Origin: Portulaca oleracea
Lineage: Eukaryota > Streptophyta > Magnoliopsida > Caryophyllales > Portulacaceae
DNA length: 64,000 nucleotides
NCBI GenBank assembly: GCA_029582165.1
Contig: CM055879.1
Location: 36,861,330 to 36,925,329, forward strand
Direction: 5' to 3'
The notes under the pieces were generated by a model that was not told the DNA's origin, made no database searches, and saw nothing but the letters and a program-made list of their open reading frames with translations. Every line of letters begins with the position of its first letter. Position 1 is the stretch's first letter. Position numbers and translations under genes: made by a program. This document shows, piece by piece, positions 23,681 through 35,617 of this stretch.

Positions 23681-24356
23681 TATTCCTTTTCTTTGAGGAA
23701 ATTAATACTGGAGTATTCCTTTGATACTTTCACTATCAAATCATATTAATGTGTCTTTGAGAAGAGATTACGATGGGTTTGATGAATAATATGTAACTAA
23801 TGTGTCGGCATGCTACTATTACTATATGGCCATGCATGTTCTTTTGGGAGGTGTGGCTATATAAAAATTGGATAAAATAAGATTAGGTGTATTTAAATAA
23901 TTTTGGATAGTTTATATAAAAGTAAATAGATACGATTATATAAGTGAGTAAAATTGTGTAGATTTGGATATGTTTAAATAATTTATATATTAACATAATA
24001 CCTTGACTTCTCCGAAGGTTTACATACCTTGTTTTTATCTTATGAATGCCTTTACCTATATTTTGAGACTTTATAGATTCACAATGTCTCAAACTAACAC
24101 TGCTGTAGATTTGGATTTAGAATTGCACATTAAAAATTGAAGTTTAGGTTATTTTGGGTTTGAATGAATAAGACATATCATTAGATAAAAAATTGATATC
24201 TGATATTCCTTCTTTTCAATTTTATTCCTAGCTGTGAGTCTAGATCAGGCTAAATTCCAATTTGGAGGGTGAAAATAAGAAAACTATTACTCGGAAAATA
24301 TCACATTAGTCACAAGACTCACAACTGTGTTTTTTTTTTTTTTTTTGGTAAAGATT

Positions 24357-24611
24357 GGTCATGTTCTTTTGTTCGGTGCGGTGTGACGCGGTATCACAAT
24401 TCACCATACTATATAAATCTCCTCATTTTTCTCTCTCCTCACTTTTATCCTTTACTTTCACATTCTATCTCCTGACTTACCACATCAATCACGTACATTT
24501 TTCATAGATTTTACCATACTAGTTCAATTTTCACACATTACCGCATTTTCACAATTTCACCACAACGCATTATTCTCACATCTTACCAACCGCACAAAAG
24601 AACATATGGCC
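24357..24611. mobile_element. Tourist-like MITE, same GTTCTTTT family
   Basis: GGTCATGTTCTTTTGTTCGG at the left mirrors ACCGCACAAAAGAACATATGGCC (given here as ends only). TAA follows on the right. Body of TACCGCA/CACCAC words, non-coding. Confidence 0.7.
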
Positions 24612-24760
24612 TAAACGGGGACATTCAAGTGGGATGCCTTTCTCATAGCTAGCCCTATTATAAACAACAAATCAATTTGTATCCGAACATTTTCCATGAT
24701 CTCCACATTTAACTCGACCACACGCAGTGGTGTGAATTAGGTATTTATAACGGAAATGAT

Positions 24761-25118
24761 GAATGTCTTATGCAAGACATATATTAAGTGTCTTGCCATA
24801 GCATAAAACCTATATATTTGTAAATTAGATTGAAAAAAAATTACATAATTGGCTTCTATAACTATAATAATATATATAGATGGTATAAAATCACACTTTT
24901 ATATATATATTTTTAAATTTACAAAAATGCGTCTAAAATATGCCCAACAGACGGGGTTCATTCGTTAGGGTGTCAATTTTAATTGTTGACGTAGCCAACA
25001 CGGTCCAAGCTTCTTATAATTGATAATTAATAGTATCTGACAAAAAATTTAAAATTAAAATGATATTACATATTAATTTTATAAAAAGCAAGACATTTAA
25101 GTAGAGTGTCTTAGGGCA
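24761..25118. mobile_element. Dispersed inverted-repeat element (second copy at the window's right end)
   Basis: TTAAGTGTCTTGCC near the left end is mirrored by GCAAGACATTTAAG near the right. The interior, from TATATATTTGTAAATTAGAT to GGGGTTCATTCGTTAGG and the AATTGTTGACGTAGCCAACA stretch, recurs at 63744-64000 with moderate divergence. No coding capacity. The family is not one I can name. Confidence 0.6.
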
Positions 25119-26234
25119 AAACACATATCATCACCCTACAAAGAGGGAATTAGTTGGTGAACCGGTGGTGTCATAGAGAAGCGCAAATAGTGTCTTTGCA
25201 TGATTCGAAAAAATGGAAGGAATGGAGGGCACGTGATCATCACGTGCCTCCGAGGGCTTCCGCTTCTCAATGTCATCGCCTTTGCCCTCTTCTCTCTGTC
25301 TTCCTCCTCACATTGTGCTACACCATTTTCCTCAAGGGTGTCTATTCAGTATTCACTCATTTGATTCCCACACAATGTACCACTTTTTTTTACTATTTGA
25401 ATCCCATTTTAATATGAACTAGGTTTGTTTGAATTGTCTAATTTGTTTCGATATAAAAAAAGAAAAAAGTAAAACTGGGTGTTAAACATTAAATCTTCAT
25501 CCGAATTTTGGATATGTTTTTCATCAAGTTTATAATTGAGAATGTGAGTATTTACAATGCTAGGAACTTAATATGGCGATTCGAGGCCGTAATTACATCA
25601 TGAAAATAATCCTAAAATTCTTATTTAAATATTATTTGTACAATGATACTCTCTCTATTCCATATTATTTATTACCTTTGAAAATTATGTTGTTAAAATA
25701 AAAATTTTTAATCAAAAGAAATATTACATAAATTATTATCTAACATCCTCAAAATATAAAATATTAAATTTAAAAAATGAAATAAATTAAACAATATAGA
25801 AGTAGAAGTACGTAACACCCACAGAAAACAACTTTGGTGGAGTCAAATCAATTATGATATTATCATGCATGATGTTCATTGACATTCTTATCTTACACTT
25901 GTTTGCTTTAGGGTTTATCGATACTACTGCTAATGGTTGACATTTATTAGCATCTGACCGACAATATAGTGTTATACTTTTTTCGATAGTTGGTAGCTAA
26001 ACGGTTAGAGAATTTTACAAACCACAGCAACCGCAAAAACAACCAATAACTACCTCCAAGAAAATTACAAACAAATACTGCTAACATAAAAATACAAAAG
26101 GACAATCACGCCCGCTACTGCCAAGATTGAGACAACTCAAAACACGCTGCTAAAAGATCAAAACATCAGTTTGGTGAATCATCGGGAAATTGCACGCCGA
26201 TATTATTGTCAATTAATAGTCCCAGCTAAACGAT
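25119..26234. other. Spacer with a doubled G-box and a degraded MITE
   Basis: A palindrome with two CACGTG boxes lies at 25228-25248. A 264-bp open frame from 25154 to 25417 overlaps it, starts at TTG not ATG and matches nothing I know. A degraded Stowaway-like segment (CTCTCTCTATTCCATATTAT) starts near 25,650. At 25,980-26,200 a C/A-rich stretch may be the antisense of a retroelement 3' end. Confidence 0.4.
25228..25248. promoter_or_regulatory. Perfect 10-bp inverted repeat with two CACGTG G-boxes
   Basis: Arms GGCACGTGAT and ATCACGTGCC are separated by one base. CACGTG is the known core for bZIP and bHLH factors in plants. No confident gene starts next to it, so its role is unclear. Confidence 0.5.
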
Positions 26235-26504
26235 CTATCTTAGCATCGATGTCATCAAGACTGTCAGCTTCCAAACTATTCGCTTGTCTGGCCATCCTAA
26301 TTTTCTGACCATCCTTACGACCCGACGACGGAAGTTCTTACGACCTGCTTTGCCACTTTCATTAACGTATTCTCGCTTTCTCTTACTGCTTTGCCGAGCG
26401 CCTCGGATGGAATCGCCGAGGTCGCCTAGTAAGTCGCGCCACATCAAGGGATTCAACCATGAATCATTCCTGTTTTTAAATACGTTTGTTGCGTAATGAA
26501 TCAT
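26235..26504 (-). pseudogene. Possible gene relic, basic 89-aa ORF
   Basis: Minus-strand ATG at 26504 opens an 89-codon frame reading DLGDSIRGARQSSKRKRE and then a very basic stretch. Near its end another minus-strand frame reads ARQANSLEADSLDDIDAKID, which is equally protein-like. This suggests a frameshift around 26,290. I do not recognise the family. It may be a fragment of a transposon-encoded or DNA-binding protein. A Stowaway-like MITE begins 13 bases beyond its start. Confidence 0.25.
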
Positions 26505-26516
26505 TTTTACAATATA

Positions 26517-26778
26517 CTACCTCCGTCCCAATTTCTCTATCACCCCAACTACTTTTACAAAACCAATATACCTTGGAATTGGGATGAAAAGTTTGAACCT
26601 TACCCAAATTGTCCTTATATTTATTGATGTAATAGTAGTTGGGATTGTAAAAAGTGATGAATAAAGTTATTAATTAAGGGGCAAAAATGAAACTACAATC
26701 ATTGAAATTATAAAAGTGACAAACAAATTGAGACAAAAAAAATTAGTTATTTTGACAAATATTTTGGGACGGAGGTAG
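26517..26778. mobile_element. Stowaway-like MITE
   Basis: CTACCTCCGTCCCAATTTCT at the left mirrors TTTTGGGACGGAGGTAG at the right, with TA on both sides. 262 bp, non-coding. Confidence 0.88.
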
Positions 26779-27212
26779 TAATATATCTTCCGTGATATGT
26801 ACTATTAAATAATATCTTTTTTATAATTCACGCGGTGCTAGGTAGAAAGTGTTGTAACTTATAACAATTGTGTATGGATTTAGAAATCCCCTGAAACGTG
26901 GAAGAGTAGGGACTTTATAAGCTTAATTTGTTTGAATAAGGTTAAGCACTAAACTCAACTAATTAATTATGAAATGTAGTTAGCTAATTAAGCTTTACAC
27001 GATGTTCCCACTCCCACCAAACACTTTCTCCCGCGAGCCACCGACGTTTCAGGTTGTCCACTGTCGCCTGAGCCACCTGACCATAATAATACTACTAATT
27101 ATCTATTTAATTGATAAACAAAAGTTTTAATGGTTGTCCTAATCACCCTTCTGTCACACCTTAGCTTGTCTGATTAGTTTGCCTGCTCCTTTTTCTGTCA
27201 TTTTCTTCTAAA

Positions 27213-27248
<36 letters not shown>
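27213..27248. repeat. (ATT)n microsatellite
   Basis: Twelve consecutive ATT units. Confidence 0.9.
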
Positions 27249-28447
27249 TGTGTAAATATTTTAAAATTGTGTCGTCCCTTTCTTGCCAATGTATACAAAT
27301 ATCCGTTTAGATCAAATTTTGAGCTTTTCAATATGGGGATTTCTTTGATATTCAAAAGGAATATTACTTATACTATATTGAATAAAAGTCTTCGATCTGC
27401 TCTTATGCGGGGATCCAATAAACTTCAACTATTCACTAGTCTTAAAACAAAGGAATATTAGTTAATGATAATGAAAGGAAGGCAAGTGAGACTGAATTAG
27501 CTAGGATGGTTTTATTGTTTTATAATTAGGCTAGCTTGCAGTGGGGTTATAGGAATGTATTTTTTCCACAATGTTTTCGGATTGTCTAAATTTGTGGTGC
27601 CAATCTGATTCTTACTTTAGGAGTCTTTTGCTTTCAAAAATGGTGTATTTTTCACATTGATCTATATATTAGGTTTAGTTTATATTGAACTCCCAATGTA
27701 AATAATACTCTACGGTATTAGTCACTTTTATCTTTTTTTTTTAATGGTCCTTGTGAAAGTATTTTTGAAGAGGATGTTATTGAAAGGATTAGGATATCCC
27801 TTAGGCATTGAAGCATGAGAGAAAAAGTTTATGGAAGTTTATTAAAGTAAATATGAAGCGCCTAGGCCTGATACAGGCGATAGTAGGGGGTTTGACAGGC
27901 TAAATTTAAGATAGTAGGAATGGATGATCGTTGGTATGGTAATGTCTTTAACCTTGATTTGTATTATCTTGTGTCTTCTATTTAATTATGTTATCTAGGT
28001 ACATCTAGCTCATCCTCTTCTGCATGGAACACATGTTACATTATTGATGTATTTCTTCACTTTTAGGAACTTCTTAGTTTCTTGGTCTTTCATTTAGTTT
28101 TTTTTTTTACCATTCGCTAAGAGTGTTTCTTTTAGTGTCCATAGTGGGTTTTTCAAAAGGATGTTGTGAGTTTGCAGGAATTAGTTTTTCCACGAACCTT
28201 GGTTCATCAATGAATGATTGCCTACATTGGATCTTGTAGATCGCATTCAAATATGTTTTTCCTAAGAACTTTCTCTTCTTCTTGTAATATTTTATTACAA
28301 TTACGTACTATATACTTTTGTAAGAGTATTTTTCGTTACAAATTTAATGGTATAGTCCAATATTTTTACACTTTGACTGCTTATATATCTACCATAATTA
28401 ATGACAAGATTATAGAATGGGGAAGTATTAATTAAATTGTCATCCAT

Positions 28448-28507
28448 GCTCATTAATTTTGGAAAAATCATAGAGCTCATTAATTTTGGAAAAATCATAG
28501 AGCATAG
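28448..28507. repeat. Tandem duplication of a 30-bp unit
   Basis: GCTCATTAATTTTGGAAAAA followed by TCATAGA occurs twice in direct succession. Similar single words (CTAATTTTGGAAAACATAGA) recur near 28,630. Confidence 0.8.
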
Positions 28508-30111
28508 GTAACAGAGTAAAAATTATTAGTAGTAAATTACAATAGATGCTGCTATTGAAATGTGGTAAATGTAAAAGAAATTTAATCATATATAATATAT
28601 TCCCTAGTCCCTTTTTAATTGTCAAGCTAACTAATTTTGGAAAACATAGAACATACGTATAATATAGTAAAAAAAATAGTAAATTACCAAAAATGTTGCT
28701 ATTGAAATTTGGAAAATGTTAAAAAATTTAAATAAAAATATATCATTTATTTATTAAGGATAAAATCAATGTGATAGTTTTTAAAATTATATAATTGATA
28801 AATTAATAAAAAGGAACATAAAAAATCTAATAAAAAATTACTATTAAAAAGGGATGAAAAATTTAAGCAGTTTGACAGATAAAAAGAAACAGATTAATAG
28901 AAAATTAAGTAATTTAACAATTACTATTAAAAAATCAAATAAAAAGGGACATAAAACCAAATCCAAATTGTAAAATGTATGTAGATAAAAAGGGATGAAA
29001 AATTAAGTAATTTAACAATTATTAGTAAAAAAAATATGTGATTTGAAAATCAAATAAGAAGGACCAAAAAATGTTAGTAAATCATTAAATATCAAAGTAT
29101 TTTTATTAAATATGACAAGAAATATCAAGAAATGGGAGGAAATCAAGATTATGATAATGTTGAAGGAAAAAGGATAGGAAATAAACGGTGTAACAGAAGT
29201 TTAAAACCAAATCAAACACCTCCTTTTTGTTTCGTCTTCCACTGGGACTTGCTAACTAGAAGCCTCCCTTCCCCACACTAATTTTTCATTTGTCCCCCTA
29301 ATCAAAACAAAACTCTATGGATTTGGATTGGTCCCAAGGTGAGGTATAGAGGATTTTAACTGTAATTTTAAGCAATTTAAATCCTTAATTTTAATCCTTC
29401 TGTTTTTATTTATATGTCACATAGGAAACTGTGTTAAAAACTTTAACTGTTAATATCTCAATTTATATAATGATTCATCATAAAAAGGTGATGTCATTAG
29501 ATTCGTAATAAAAAAATACTATTTAAAAAGTATGTTATTATATTTTTTTTATAAAAATTTCATGTTATAAAAATTATTGATTAAAAGTTGACACGGAAAA
29601 CCATAAATGATAGATAAAAAAAGGACGAAGGAATATAATTTAGAGAAATGAATGATGGAAGTAGTTCTTGAAATGACCAATACTCGAATTGATAGATGGA
29701 AATAATATTGAAAAATTTTATTTAATAATATTAAGGATAAAATAAGAAAATCGATAATTGCTATTACGTCATTGAAATTATAATATATGTGAGAAATTAC
29801 TAATTAAAATAGACATCTAAAGGCCTAGTGATAGATAAAAAGAAACAATATTAATTTTCAAGATATTTAGACATTATGTTAATATATTAGTTTTTGTTAA
29901 ATAATAACTATTTTTTAATTAATTTAATTATTTATAGAAATAATTTGTCTCCTAATTAACTCATCAAAATTCCAACAACAACAACATTTAAGAAAACTTT
30001 TTACTACCTTTGTGCCATTACATTTATCTATCTATTTAATTTGAGAAGATAAATGCATATTGTTAATTAATGTGAAAAATTTGTAATTTACTCAAATATT
30101 ATTTTTACTTT

Positions 30112-30120
30112 AATTAAAAA
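30112..30120. repeat. Left 9-bp target-site duplication of the hairpin element
   Basis: AATTAAAAA, identical to 31101-31109 immediately after the right TIR. Confidence 0.85.
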
Positions 30121-31100
30121 GGAAAATTGGAATCTAATAAACCAAAATTTATGTCAATTTTGAACTAACAAACCAAACTTACCTTTTTGCTAATGGCATA
30201 CTATACTTAACATTATATTTTTTTTATTGAACCTCCATCACTTTTCGATCAACGGAAAAATGACGTGGAATTTTTTGTGCTGAGGTGGACTGTTTTATAG
30301 CCAAAAAATAAAGGAAAAATGTTGATGGCTTGTGTTTGTGCTGAGGTGGAGTGTTCTGACTCACAATTTCCCTCTCACCCTCAAAAAACTTTCAGTAAAA
30401 ATTAAACCCAGCCCAAACAAAAATAATCCCCCCACAAAAAAATCGAAAATTACTTCCTTATTTTCCTAAACCCTAAACAGAAAAAATAAAAAATTTAAAA
30501 AACCTCCATATCTCTGCTTTGTTGTAATGGGTGATTGTCCTCTTCATTTTCTAAGTTTCCAATTCATCACATCTCATACATGGTGGACTTGAGCTTTACG
30601 TTAGTCCATCCGTTGTCTACCCATAAGCTATCTCAACGAATGAGGAAGTAAATTTAATTTTGTCGATGTATTTTTGTTTGGGCTAATTGACAGTACAATG
30701 AAACAGAGATATGGAGGTTTTTTTTTATTTTTTATTTTTTCTGTTTAGGGTTTAGGAAAATAAGGAAGTAATTTTCAATTTTTTGGGGGGGATTATTTTT
30801 GTTTGGGCTGAGTTTAATTTTTACTGAAAGTTATTTGAGGGGGGAGAGGGAAATTGTGAGTCAGAACACTCCACCTCAGCACAAACACAAGCCATCAACA
30901 ATTTTTTTTTATTTTTTGGCTATAAAACAGTCCACCTTAGCACAAAAAATTCCACGTCATTTTTCCGGTGATCGGAAAATGGTGGAGGTTCAATCAAAAA
31001 AAATATAATGTTAAGTATAGTATGTCATTGGCAATTAGGTAAGTTTAGTTTGTTAGATCAAAATTGACATAAAATTTGGTTTATTAGATTCCAATTTTCC
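30121..31100. mobile_element. 980-bp hairpin transposon with long TIRs and a 9-bp target duplication (Mutator-like or foldback)
   Basis: Arms of about 405 bp (30121-30526 and about 30694-31100) are inverted copies of one another around a loop of about 165 bp. Ends are GGAAAATTGGAATC and GATTCCAATTTTCC. AATTAAAAA is directly repeated on both sides (30112-30120 and 31101-31109). A 9-bp duplication with long TIRs is characteristic of Mutator-like elements; no transposase is encoded. The arms share words such as CTGAGGTGGA and TTAGGGTTTAGGAAAATAAG. It lies about 640 bp upstream of the GATL start codon. Open frames inside are by-products of the repeat. Confidence 0.9.
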
Positions 31101-31109
31101 AATTAAAAA

Positions 31110-31740
31110 TAATAGTTGTTAAATTATAGAAAATGTTAAATAAATTTATTAGTTATAGGTAAAAAATAAAAGTTATTGAAATTATAGAATGAATAAATAT
31201 TTGGGGATAAAAAAATTAAGTAAAAAGACAAATATTTTAAAGAAGGTAGTAATAAAATAGAAGCGCGTTTCCATTTAAAAAGAAAGAAAGAAGCGCGTGG
31301 ACTCAGCGTCCTTAACAGTGACATTGTATTGACACTGACTCTCTTTTGCCGCGGCTGTCAATATTTTTTTTACACTTACACGGACACTTCCTGATCAGCG
31401 CCCTAATAAAAAAATAAAAAAATAAAAAAATAAAAACTGTATTTTCCTTTTCCTTTTCCTTTTGTTTTTCTTAAAACCCTCTGTGTCTCTCTCTAGCTAA
31501 ATCTCCATTATTCACAATTTTCTGGCTCTGTATAAATACAATCTCAGGCCTCATAGAGAAGTTTAGGCAGCTGTTCCTTTCTCTCTCTACATTCCTCTCT
31601 CTTTCTCTCTCTAGAATCCTTCCTTTCCTTTTTCTCTCTCCATTTCTTCTTCTTGTTCGCTCCCTTTTTGATCCAATGCATTGGATTTAGAACACCTTTT
31701 CTACCCACAAATCGAAAGCAATCAAGAACAAGAAAAAGCG
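31110..31740 (+). promoter_or_regulatory. Upstream region and 5' UTR of the GATL gene
   Basis: TATAAATA at 31531-31538 is a clear TATA box, about 205 bases before the chosen ATG. CT-rich tracts (about 31580-31650) follow it and suit a 5' UTR. An A7T-type repeat (AAAAAAATAAAAAAATAAAA) is at about 31,408-31,432. Confidence 0.65.
31531..31538 (+). promoter_or_regulatory. TATA box of the GATL gene
   Basis: TATAAATA in a CTCTGTATAAATACA context upstream of a CT-rich leader. Confidence 0.7.
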
Positions 31741-32886
31741 ATGATTGAGAAGAAAACAATGTCGGCCAATCTCCGGCGTAGCTCCGCCGTATGCGCCGCC
31801 GTATTCTCCCTCCTGACGGTCCTCTCCCTCTCCCCTGTCTGTTCTGCCATACGGTCGGCGGGGCTGGAATTCCACAGCCTCCTCCGCTACTCGGAGGCGC
31901 CGGAGTACCGGAACGGCGTCGGATGTCCGTCGACGGCGTCTTCCTCGCCGTGCGATCCGTCGCTGGTCCACGTGGCGATGACTCTGGACTACGAGTACCT
32001 CCGTGGTTCCATCGCCGGCGTCCACTCCGTCCTGAAGCACGCCTCGTGTCCGGAGAACGTCTTCTTCCACTTCATCGCCGCCGAGTTCGACTCGCTCTCG
32101 CCGAGAATACTGAGCCAACTCGTCCGGTCGACGTTCCCGTCGTTAAACTTCAAGGTGTACATCTTCCGGGAGGACGCCGTGATTAACCTGATCTCCTCCT
32201 CCGTCCGGCAGGCACTCGAGAACCCCCTTAACTACGCCCGCAACTACCTCGGCGACATCCTCGACGCGTGCGTCTCACGCGTCATCTACCTCGACTCCGA
32301 CCTCATCCTCGTCGACGACGTCCACAAGCTCTGGAACACCACCCTCACCTCCGGGAGAGTCATCGGAGCGCCGGAGTACTGCCACGCCAACTTCTCCTCC
32401 TACTTCACCGCCGCGTTCTGGTCGGAATCCGCCCTCTCCGCCACCTTCGCCGGGCGGCGGCAGCGGCCGTGCTACTTCAACACCGGAGTCATGGTGATGG
32501 ACCTCGTAAAGTGGCGGGAGAATCAGTATCGATTGGAGATCGAAAAGTGGATGGAAATACAGAAGAAGAAGAGGATCTACGAGCTGGGATCATTGCCGCC
32601 ATTTTTGCTGGTGTTCGGAGGAAACGTAGAGCCAATCGACCACCGGTGGAACCAGCACGGCCTCGGCGGCGACAATGTCCGGGGATCGTGCCGGTCGTTG
32701 CATCCCGGTCCGGTGAGTCTGCTGCATTGGTCCGGCAAGGGTAAGCCGTGGGTCAGGCTCGACGGGAAGAAACCCTGTCCGTTGGATCATCTCTGGAAGC
32801 CGTACGATCTTTACAGAGGGAGGAGAGAGAAGGACGTCCTCCAGCTAGGTTTGGGTTCATCTTCTGGGTTGCTTGGCTGGATATAG
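31741..32886 (+). CDS. GATL: Galacturonosyltransferase-like protein (GT8 family, GATL)
   Basis: Golgi glycosyltransferase of family GT8, GATL clade, implicated in pectin and/or xylan synthesis. Intronless, 381 aa from the ATG at 31741, as usual for GATL genes. A later in-frame ATG at 31759 is also possible; the frame upstream to 31681 has no ATG. A hydrophobic signal segment (about 14-36) follows a short basic N-terminus, and there is no long stem, as expected of GATL rather than GAUT proteins. Visible GT8 motifs: [13 protein letters not shown] near the start of the domain, metal-binding [11 protein letters not shown] (Asp185 and Asp187), [24 protein letters not shown] and HWSGKGKPW (His329). 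The carboxyl end is a variable tail. Coding sequence is GC-rich relative to its flanks. Exact paralogue (GATL3/4/8/9/10 type) cannot be decided by eye. Confidence 0.95.
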   Translation: MIEKKTMSANLRRSSAVCAAVFSLLTVLSLSPVCSAIRSAGLEFHSLLRYSEAPEYRNGVGCPSTASSSPCDPSLVHVAMTLDYEYLRGSIAGVHSVLKHASCPENVFFHFIAAEFDSLSPRILSQLVRSTFPSLNFKVYIFREDAVINLISSSVRQALENPLNYARNYLGDILDACVSRVIYLDSDLILVDDVHKLWNTTLTSGRVIGAPEYCHANFSSYFTAAFWSESALSATFAGRRQRPCYFNTGVMVMDLVKWRENQYRLEIEKWMEIQKKKRIYELGSLPPFLLVFGGNVEPIDHRWNQHGLGGDNVRGSCRSLHPGPVSLLHWSGKGKPWVRLDGKKPCPLDHLWKPYDLYRGRREKDVLQLGLGSSSGLLGWI

Positions 32887-35403
32887 TGGATTTCCAGCTG
32901 GAAATTCCGGCTACAATTTTAATTTTTCCGCGATTGATTCTTTTTTTTTATTCTCAAAAAAAAAAAGAATTTTCTGAAATTTTTGGGATTTTTTTTTTTG
33001 GTGGGAGGTGTACAGAGATTGGGAACTGGGAAAGGGTAGATCAGGAGGCATTCAATTTCATGGTGGCATTTAATTCCATTATTTGAATTTTCTTACTTTT
33101 ATTATTAGGGGTGTATTTTCTAGGTACATTTAATAATTTTTTCTTGTCTTCTTTTGTTAATTAATTACTGGTACTAGTACTACATGGGGGGTTCCTTACC
33201 TTGGGAGCCAAATTTTGGGTTCTTTTCTTTCTGTACCTACAAGCACCTTATTGCCAAAAAAAAAAAAACAATAAAAAATATTAGTTGTTGCACAGTTTTC
33301 CAGATTTATCCTGCAGTTTTTTCTCCTTTTCTTTCTTATACTTTTGGTGTGGGTTATAGGGTTTAGGTGGTTAGTTAAGATGTCAAAGTATGATTTAGTC
33401 AACTACTTTGAGTATCAGTAGCATTTGGTGATTTGTTGTGTAGACAATTTCTTTGTTATGAGAACCCTGAATTTGATTAAAACCACATTGGAAAATACTA
33501 CATCCATCTCAAAATAACTGTTAATTTAGCTAAGTTTTGAGTTTTGACTATTAATTACTAATATAAAATTAACACCATTGTAATTTTTAATAAAATTTCA
33601 TTCTAACATCAGTGATTGTGATTCAATTGTGATTTATGAATAATCAACGACCAAAATTTAGTCTTAAGTTGATGATGTCCTACAAATCTTTTTATCTCAA
33701 TGCAAATAAGATTTGATGTCGTTTTCTTAGAGCAATTGCAACGGTAATTACCAAAAAGAGTCTAGAGGTGGACATATATTTGGTGGGCACTAATGAAGCA
33801 ATCATTTCAAGGGTTTAAAATATTAATCACAAATTTAACAATTGTAAAGTGAAGGGGAATTTCCTTAATATATGTGTATATACATTATGAGTGCCTAACA
33901 CCCCAAAATAAGAGTTAATAAAAGTTAAGCAAAGCATTATTTTCAATCACTTTTGAAAGGGACCCATGAGACCATTTCACAAATGCCCTCCTTTGCTTGT
34001 GACACCTTGTCTTGTTAGCTTTTCAATTTCCCACTTTGAAAGGGAATGCCCACCTTTCCAATAATCACCTTCTATAAATTACACTTAAATGATGCTCTAC
34101 ACAATGTTAGCTTGGCTTACTTTAATTGTAATAATTTCACCAAATATAGCACTATTTGATTCAATATTAGCCATTTGTCTTGTGAGGAAAGCATGATATA
34201 TATTAGATACATAGGATACTTGAAAGTATGTCAAAAAAAGGTTCTACTTGCGAAAATAAAGTACAAAGAGTGTTCAAGAATTAGACTTAATCATTGGAAG
34301 TTAGTAATGGTTAATTAGACCTTACCAATATTCAGATATAGTAATAATTCAAATATATTAATGGGGTTAATTGATGTTTACCAAATGTTGTGATTAAGAG
34401 TACACAATTAACAAAATTTTGAAAATCTTTAATTTATTATACATAACATATGGTTGAGTAGTGCTAAGATATGTTGGTCAATTTTAATTGTTGGTGAACG
34501 CTACTAAATATTGATCAATGTTAATTGAAATCTTAACACTATTAATGGTATTAGTAATGGCTATTGTAGAATATTCATTATGACAAATCAGGAAAAAAAA
34601 ATGTATATTTGCTAAATTTGAGGATGCTATTTTATGTAAAATGATAAGATTGGTTGGGTAGGCTACATATATTTAAGTCATGGTATATTTTAATATAATT
34701 TTATGTAGTAATGTTTACTATGCCATGAATTAGGTCTGTTCTTTTATATGGTGGATAGAGTGCGGTTCATAGAAGTAATTGAAAATTATGGTGAAATGTG
34801 GTGAGAATTATAGTTGGTGGAAGAGGTGAGAAAGGAGTGTGAAAAGTAGAAGAAAAAAATGAGATATAATAATTACAATATATAGGCCATGTGCCAGGTA
34901 TGGGGTCCATGGTCCAAAGCAATAGAAAAGGAAGCCCGGGTCCTACGAATTATATGATAATATTTAGCCAATCACAGCTTTTGTTTTTTGTTTTACTATG
35001 TTGCTTTTTAATATCTAATTTATTTTATTGAATAGTCCAAATGCAAATGGGAATTGGTTGGCTGTGAGCTGGGTTGGTTTTATTGAATGCTCCTATGAAG
35101 GTATCATTTTGGACATTCCCTTGTACCTTTCATATGCCTAGTTAAGTTTAGACCAAATACCAAAACACATACATGTTTCTTTGGTGAAAAATTGGTATCC
35201 CAAGTAGAGTGGGAAAAGAGAGACTTCTTTTTTTTTTTGGAAAATTTTTTGTCAAAACAACGTGGGAAAAGAAGTAAAAAAAATTTAGGAGTAAAATGGA
35301 GTAGAGACTGGTAAAATATATTTTGAAAGAATTTCTTTTGGAGCAGCTTACAAGCAGAAGTAAATGGAATGGCGTGATGTATCGACTAGTTATTTATCAT
35401 TAA
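32887..35403. other. 3' UTR of GATL and gene-poor spacer
   Basis: Probable 3' UTR to about 33,350. A degraded Stowaway-like segment (CATCCATCTCAAAATAACTG) begins near 33,505. TTAGGTCTGTTCTTTTATATGG at 34,731 (ends only quoted) is one end of a Tourist-like element whose right end I could not fix. No gene seen. Confidence 0.5.
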
Positions 35404-35404
35404 A

Positions 35405-35617
35405 GGTCTGATTCTTTTGGAATGTAAGTAGAACTCACGTATATTCTACCTACTTTATCTAATTTTATTTATATTATATTATATATAACATCTACATTGT
35501 CTAATTTATATTTAAATATTGTTACTTACACTATCTTATCTAGCAATATTTTTTCAATCCTTTCTACACTAAAATTTATTTACCCTATTTTCTATTTACC
35601 AATAAAAAGAATAGGGT
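35405..35617. mobile_element. Probable Tourist-like MITE
   Basis: GGTCTGATTCTTTTGG at the left is partly mirrored by CCAATAAAAAGAATAGGGTC at the right. TAA occurs at or next to both outer flanks. AT-rich body, non-coding. Confidence 0.5.

Larger units (their letters stand above)
26779..30111. other. Gene-poor AT-rich region
   Basis: Contains an (ATT)n microsatellite at 27213-27248 and a 30-bp tandem duplication at 28448-28507. From 28,600 to 29,080 runs a cluster of AAAAAGGGATGAAAAATTAAG-like words that looks like piled-up degraded MITEs. A decayed Stowaway-like segment lies at about 29,395-29,640. No convincing coding region. Confidence 0.5.

Noticed and set aside
25154..25417. Open frame of 87 codons
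   Set aside because: It lacks an ATG at its start and shows no family resemblance; kept only as a note around the double G-box.
30799..31008. Open frame of 69 codons
   Set aside because: It lies entirely within one arm of the hairpin transposon and has low-complexity translation.
31681..31740. Upstream extension of the GATL frame by 20 residues
   Set aside because: The frame is open but has no ATG (it starts at TTG). The ATG at 31741 gives the usual short N-terminus before the signal segment.
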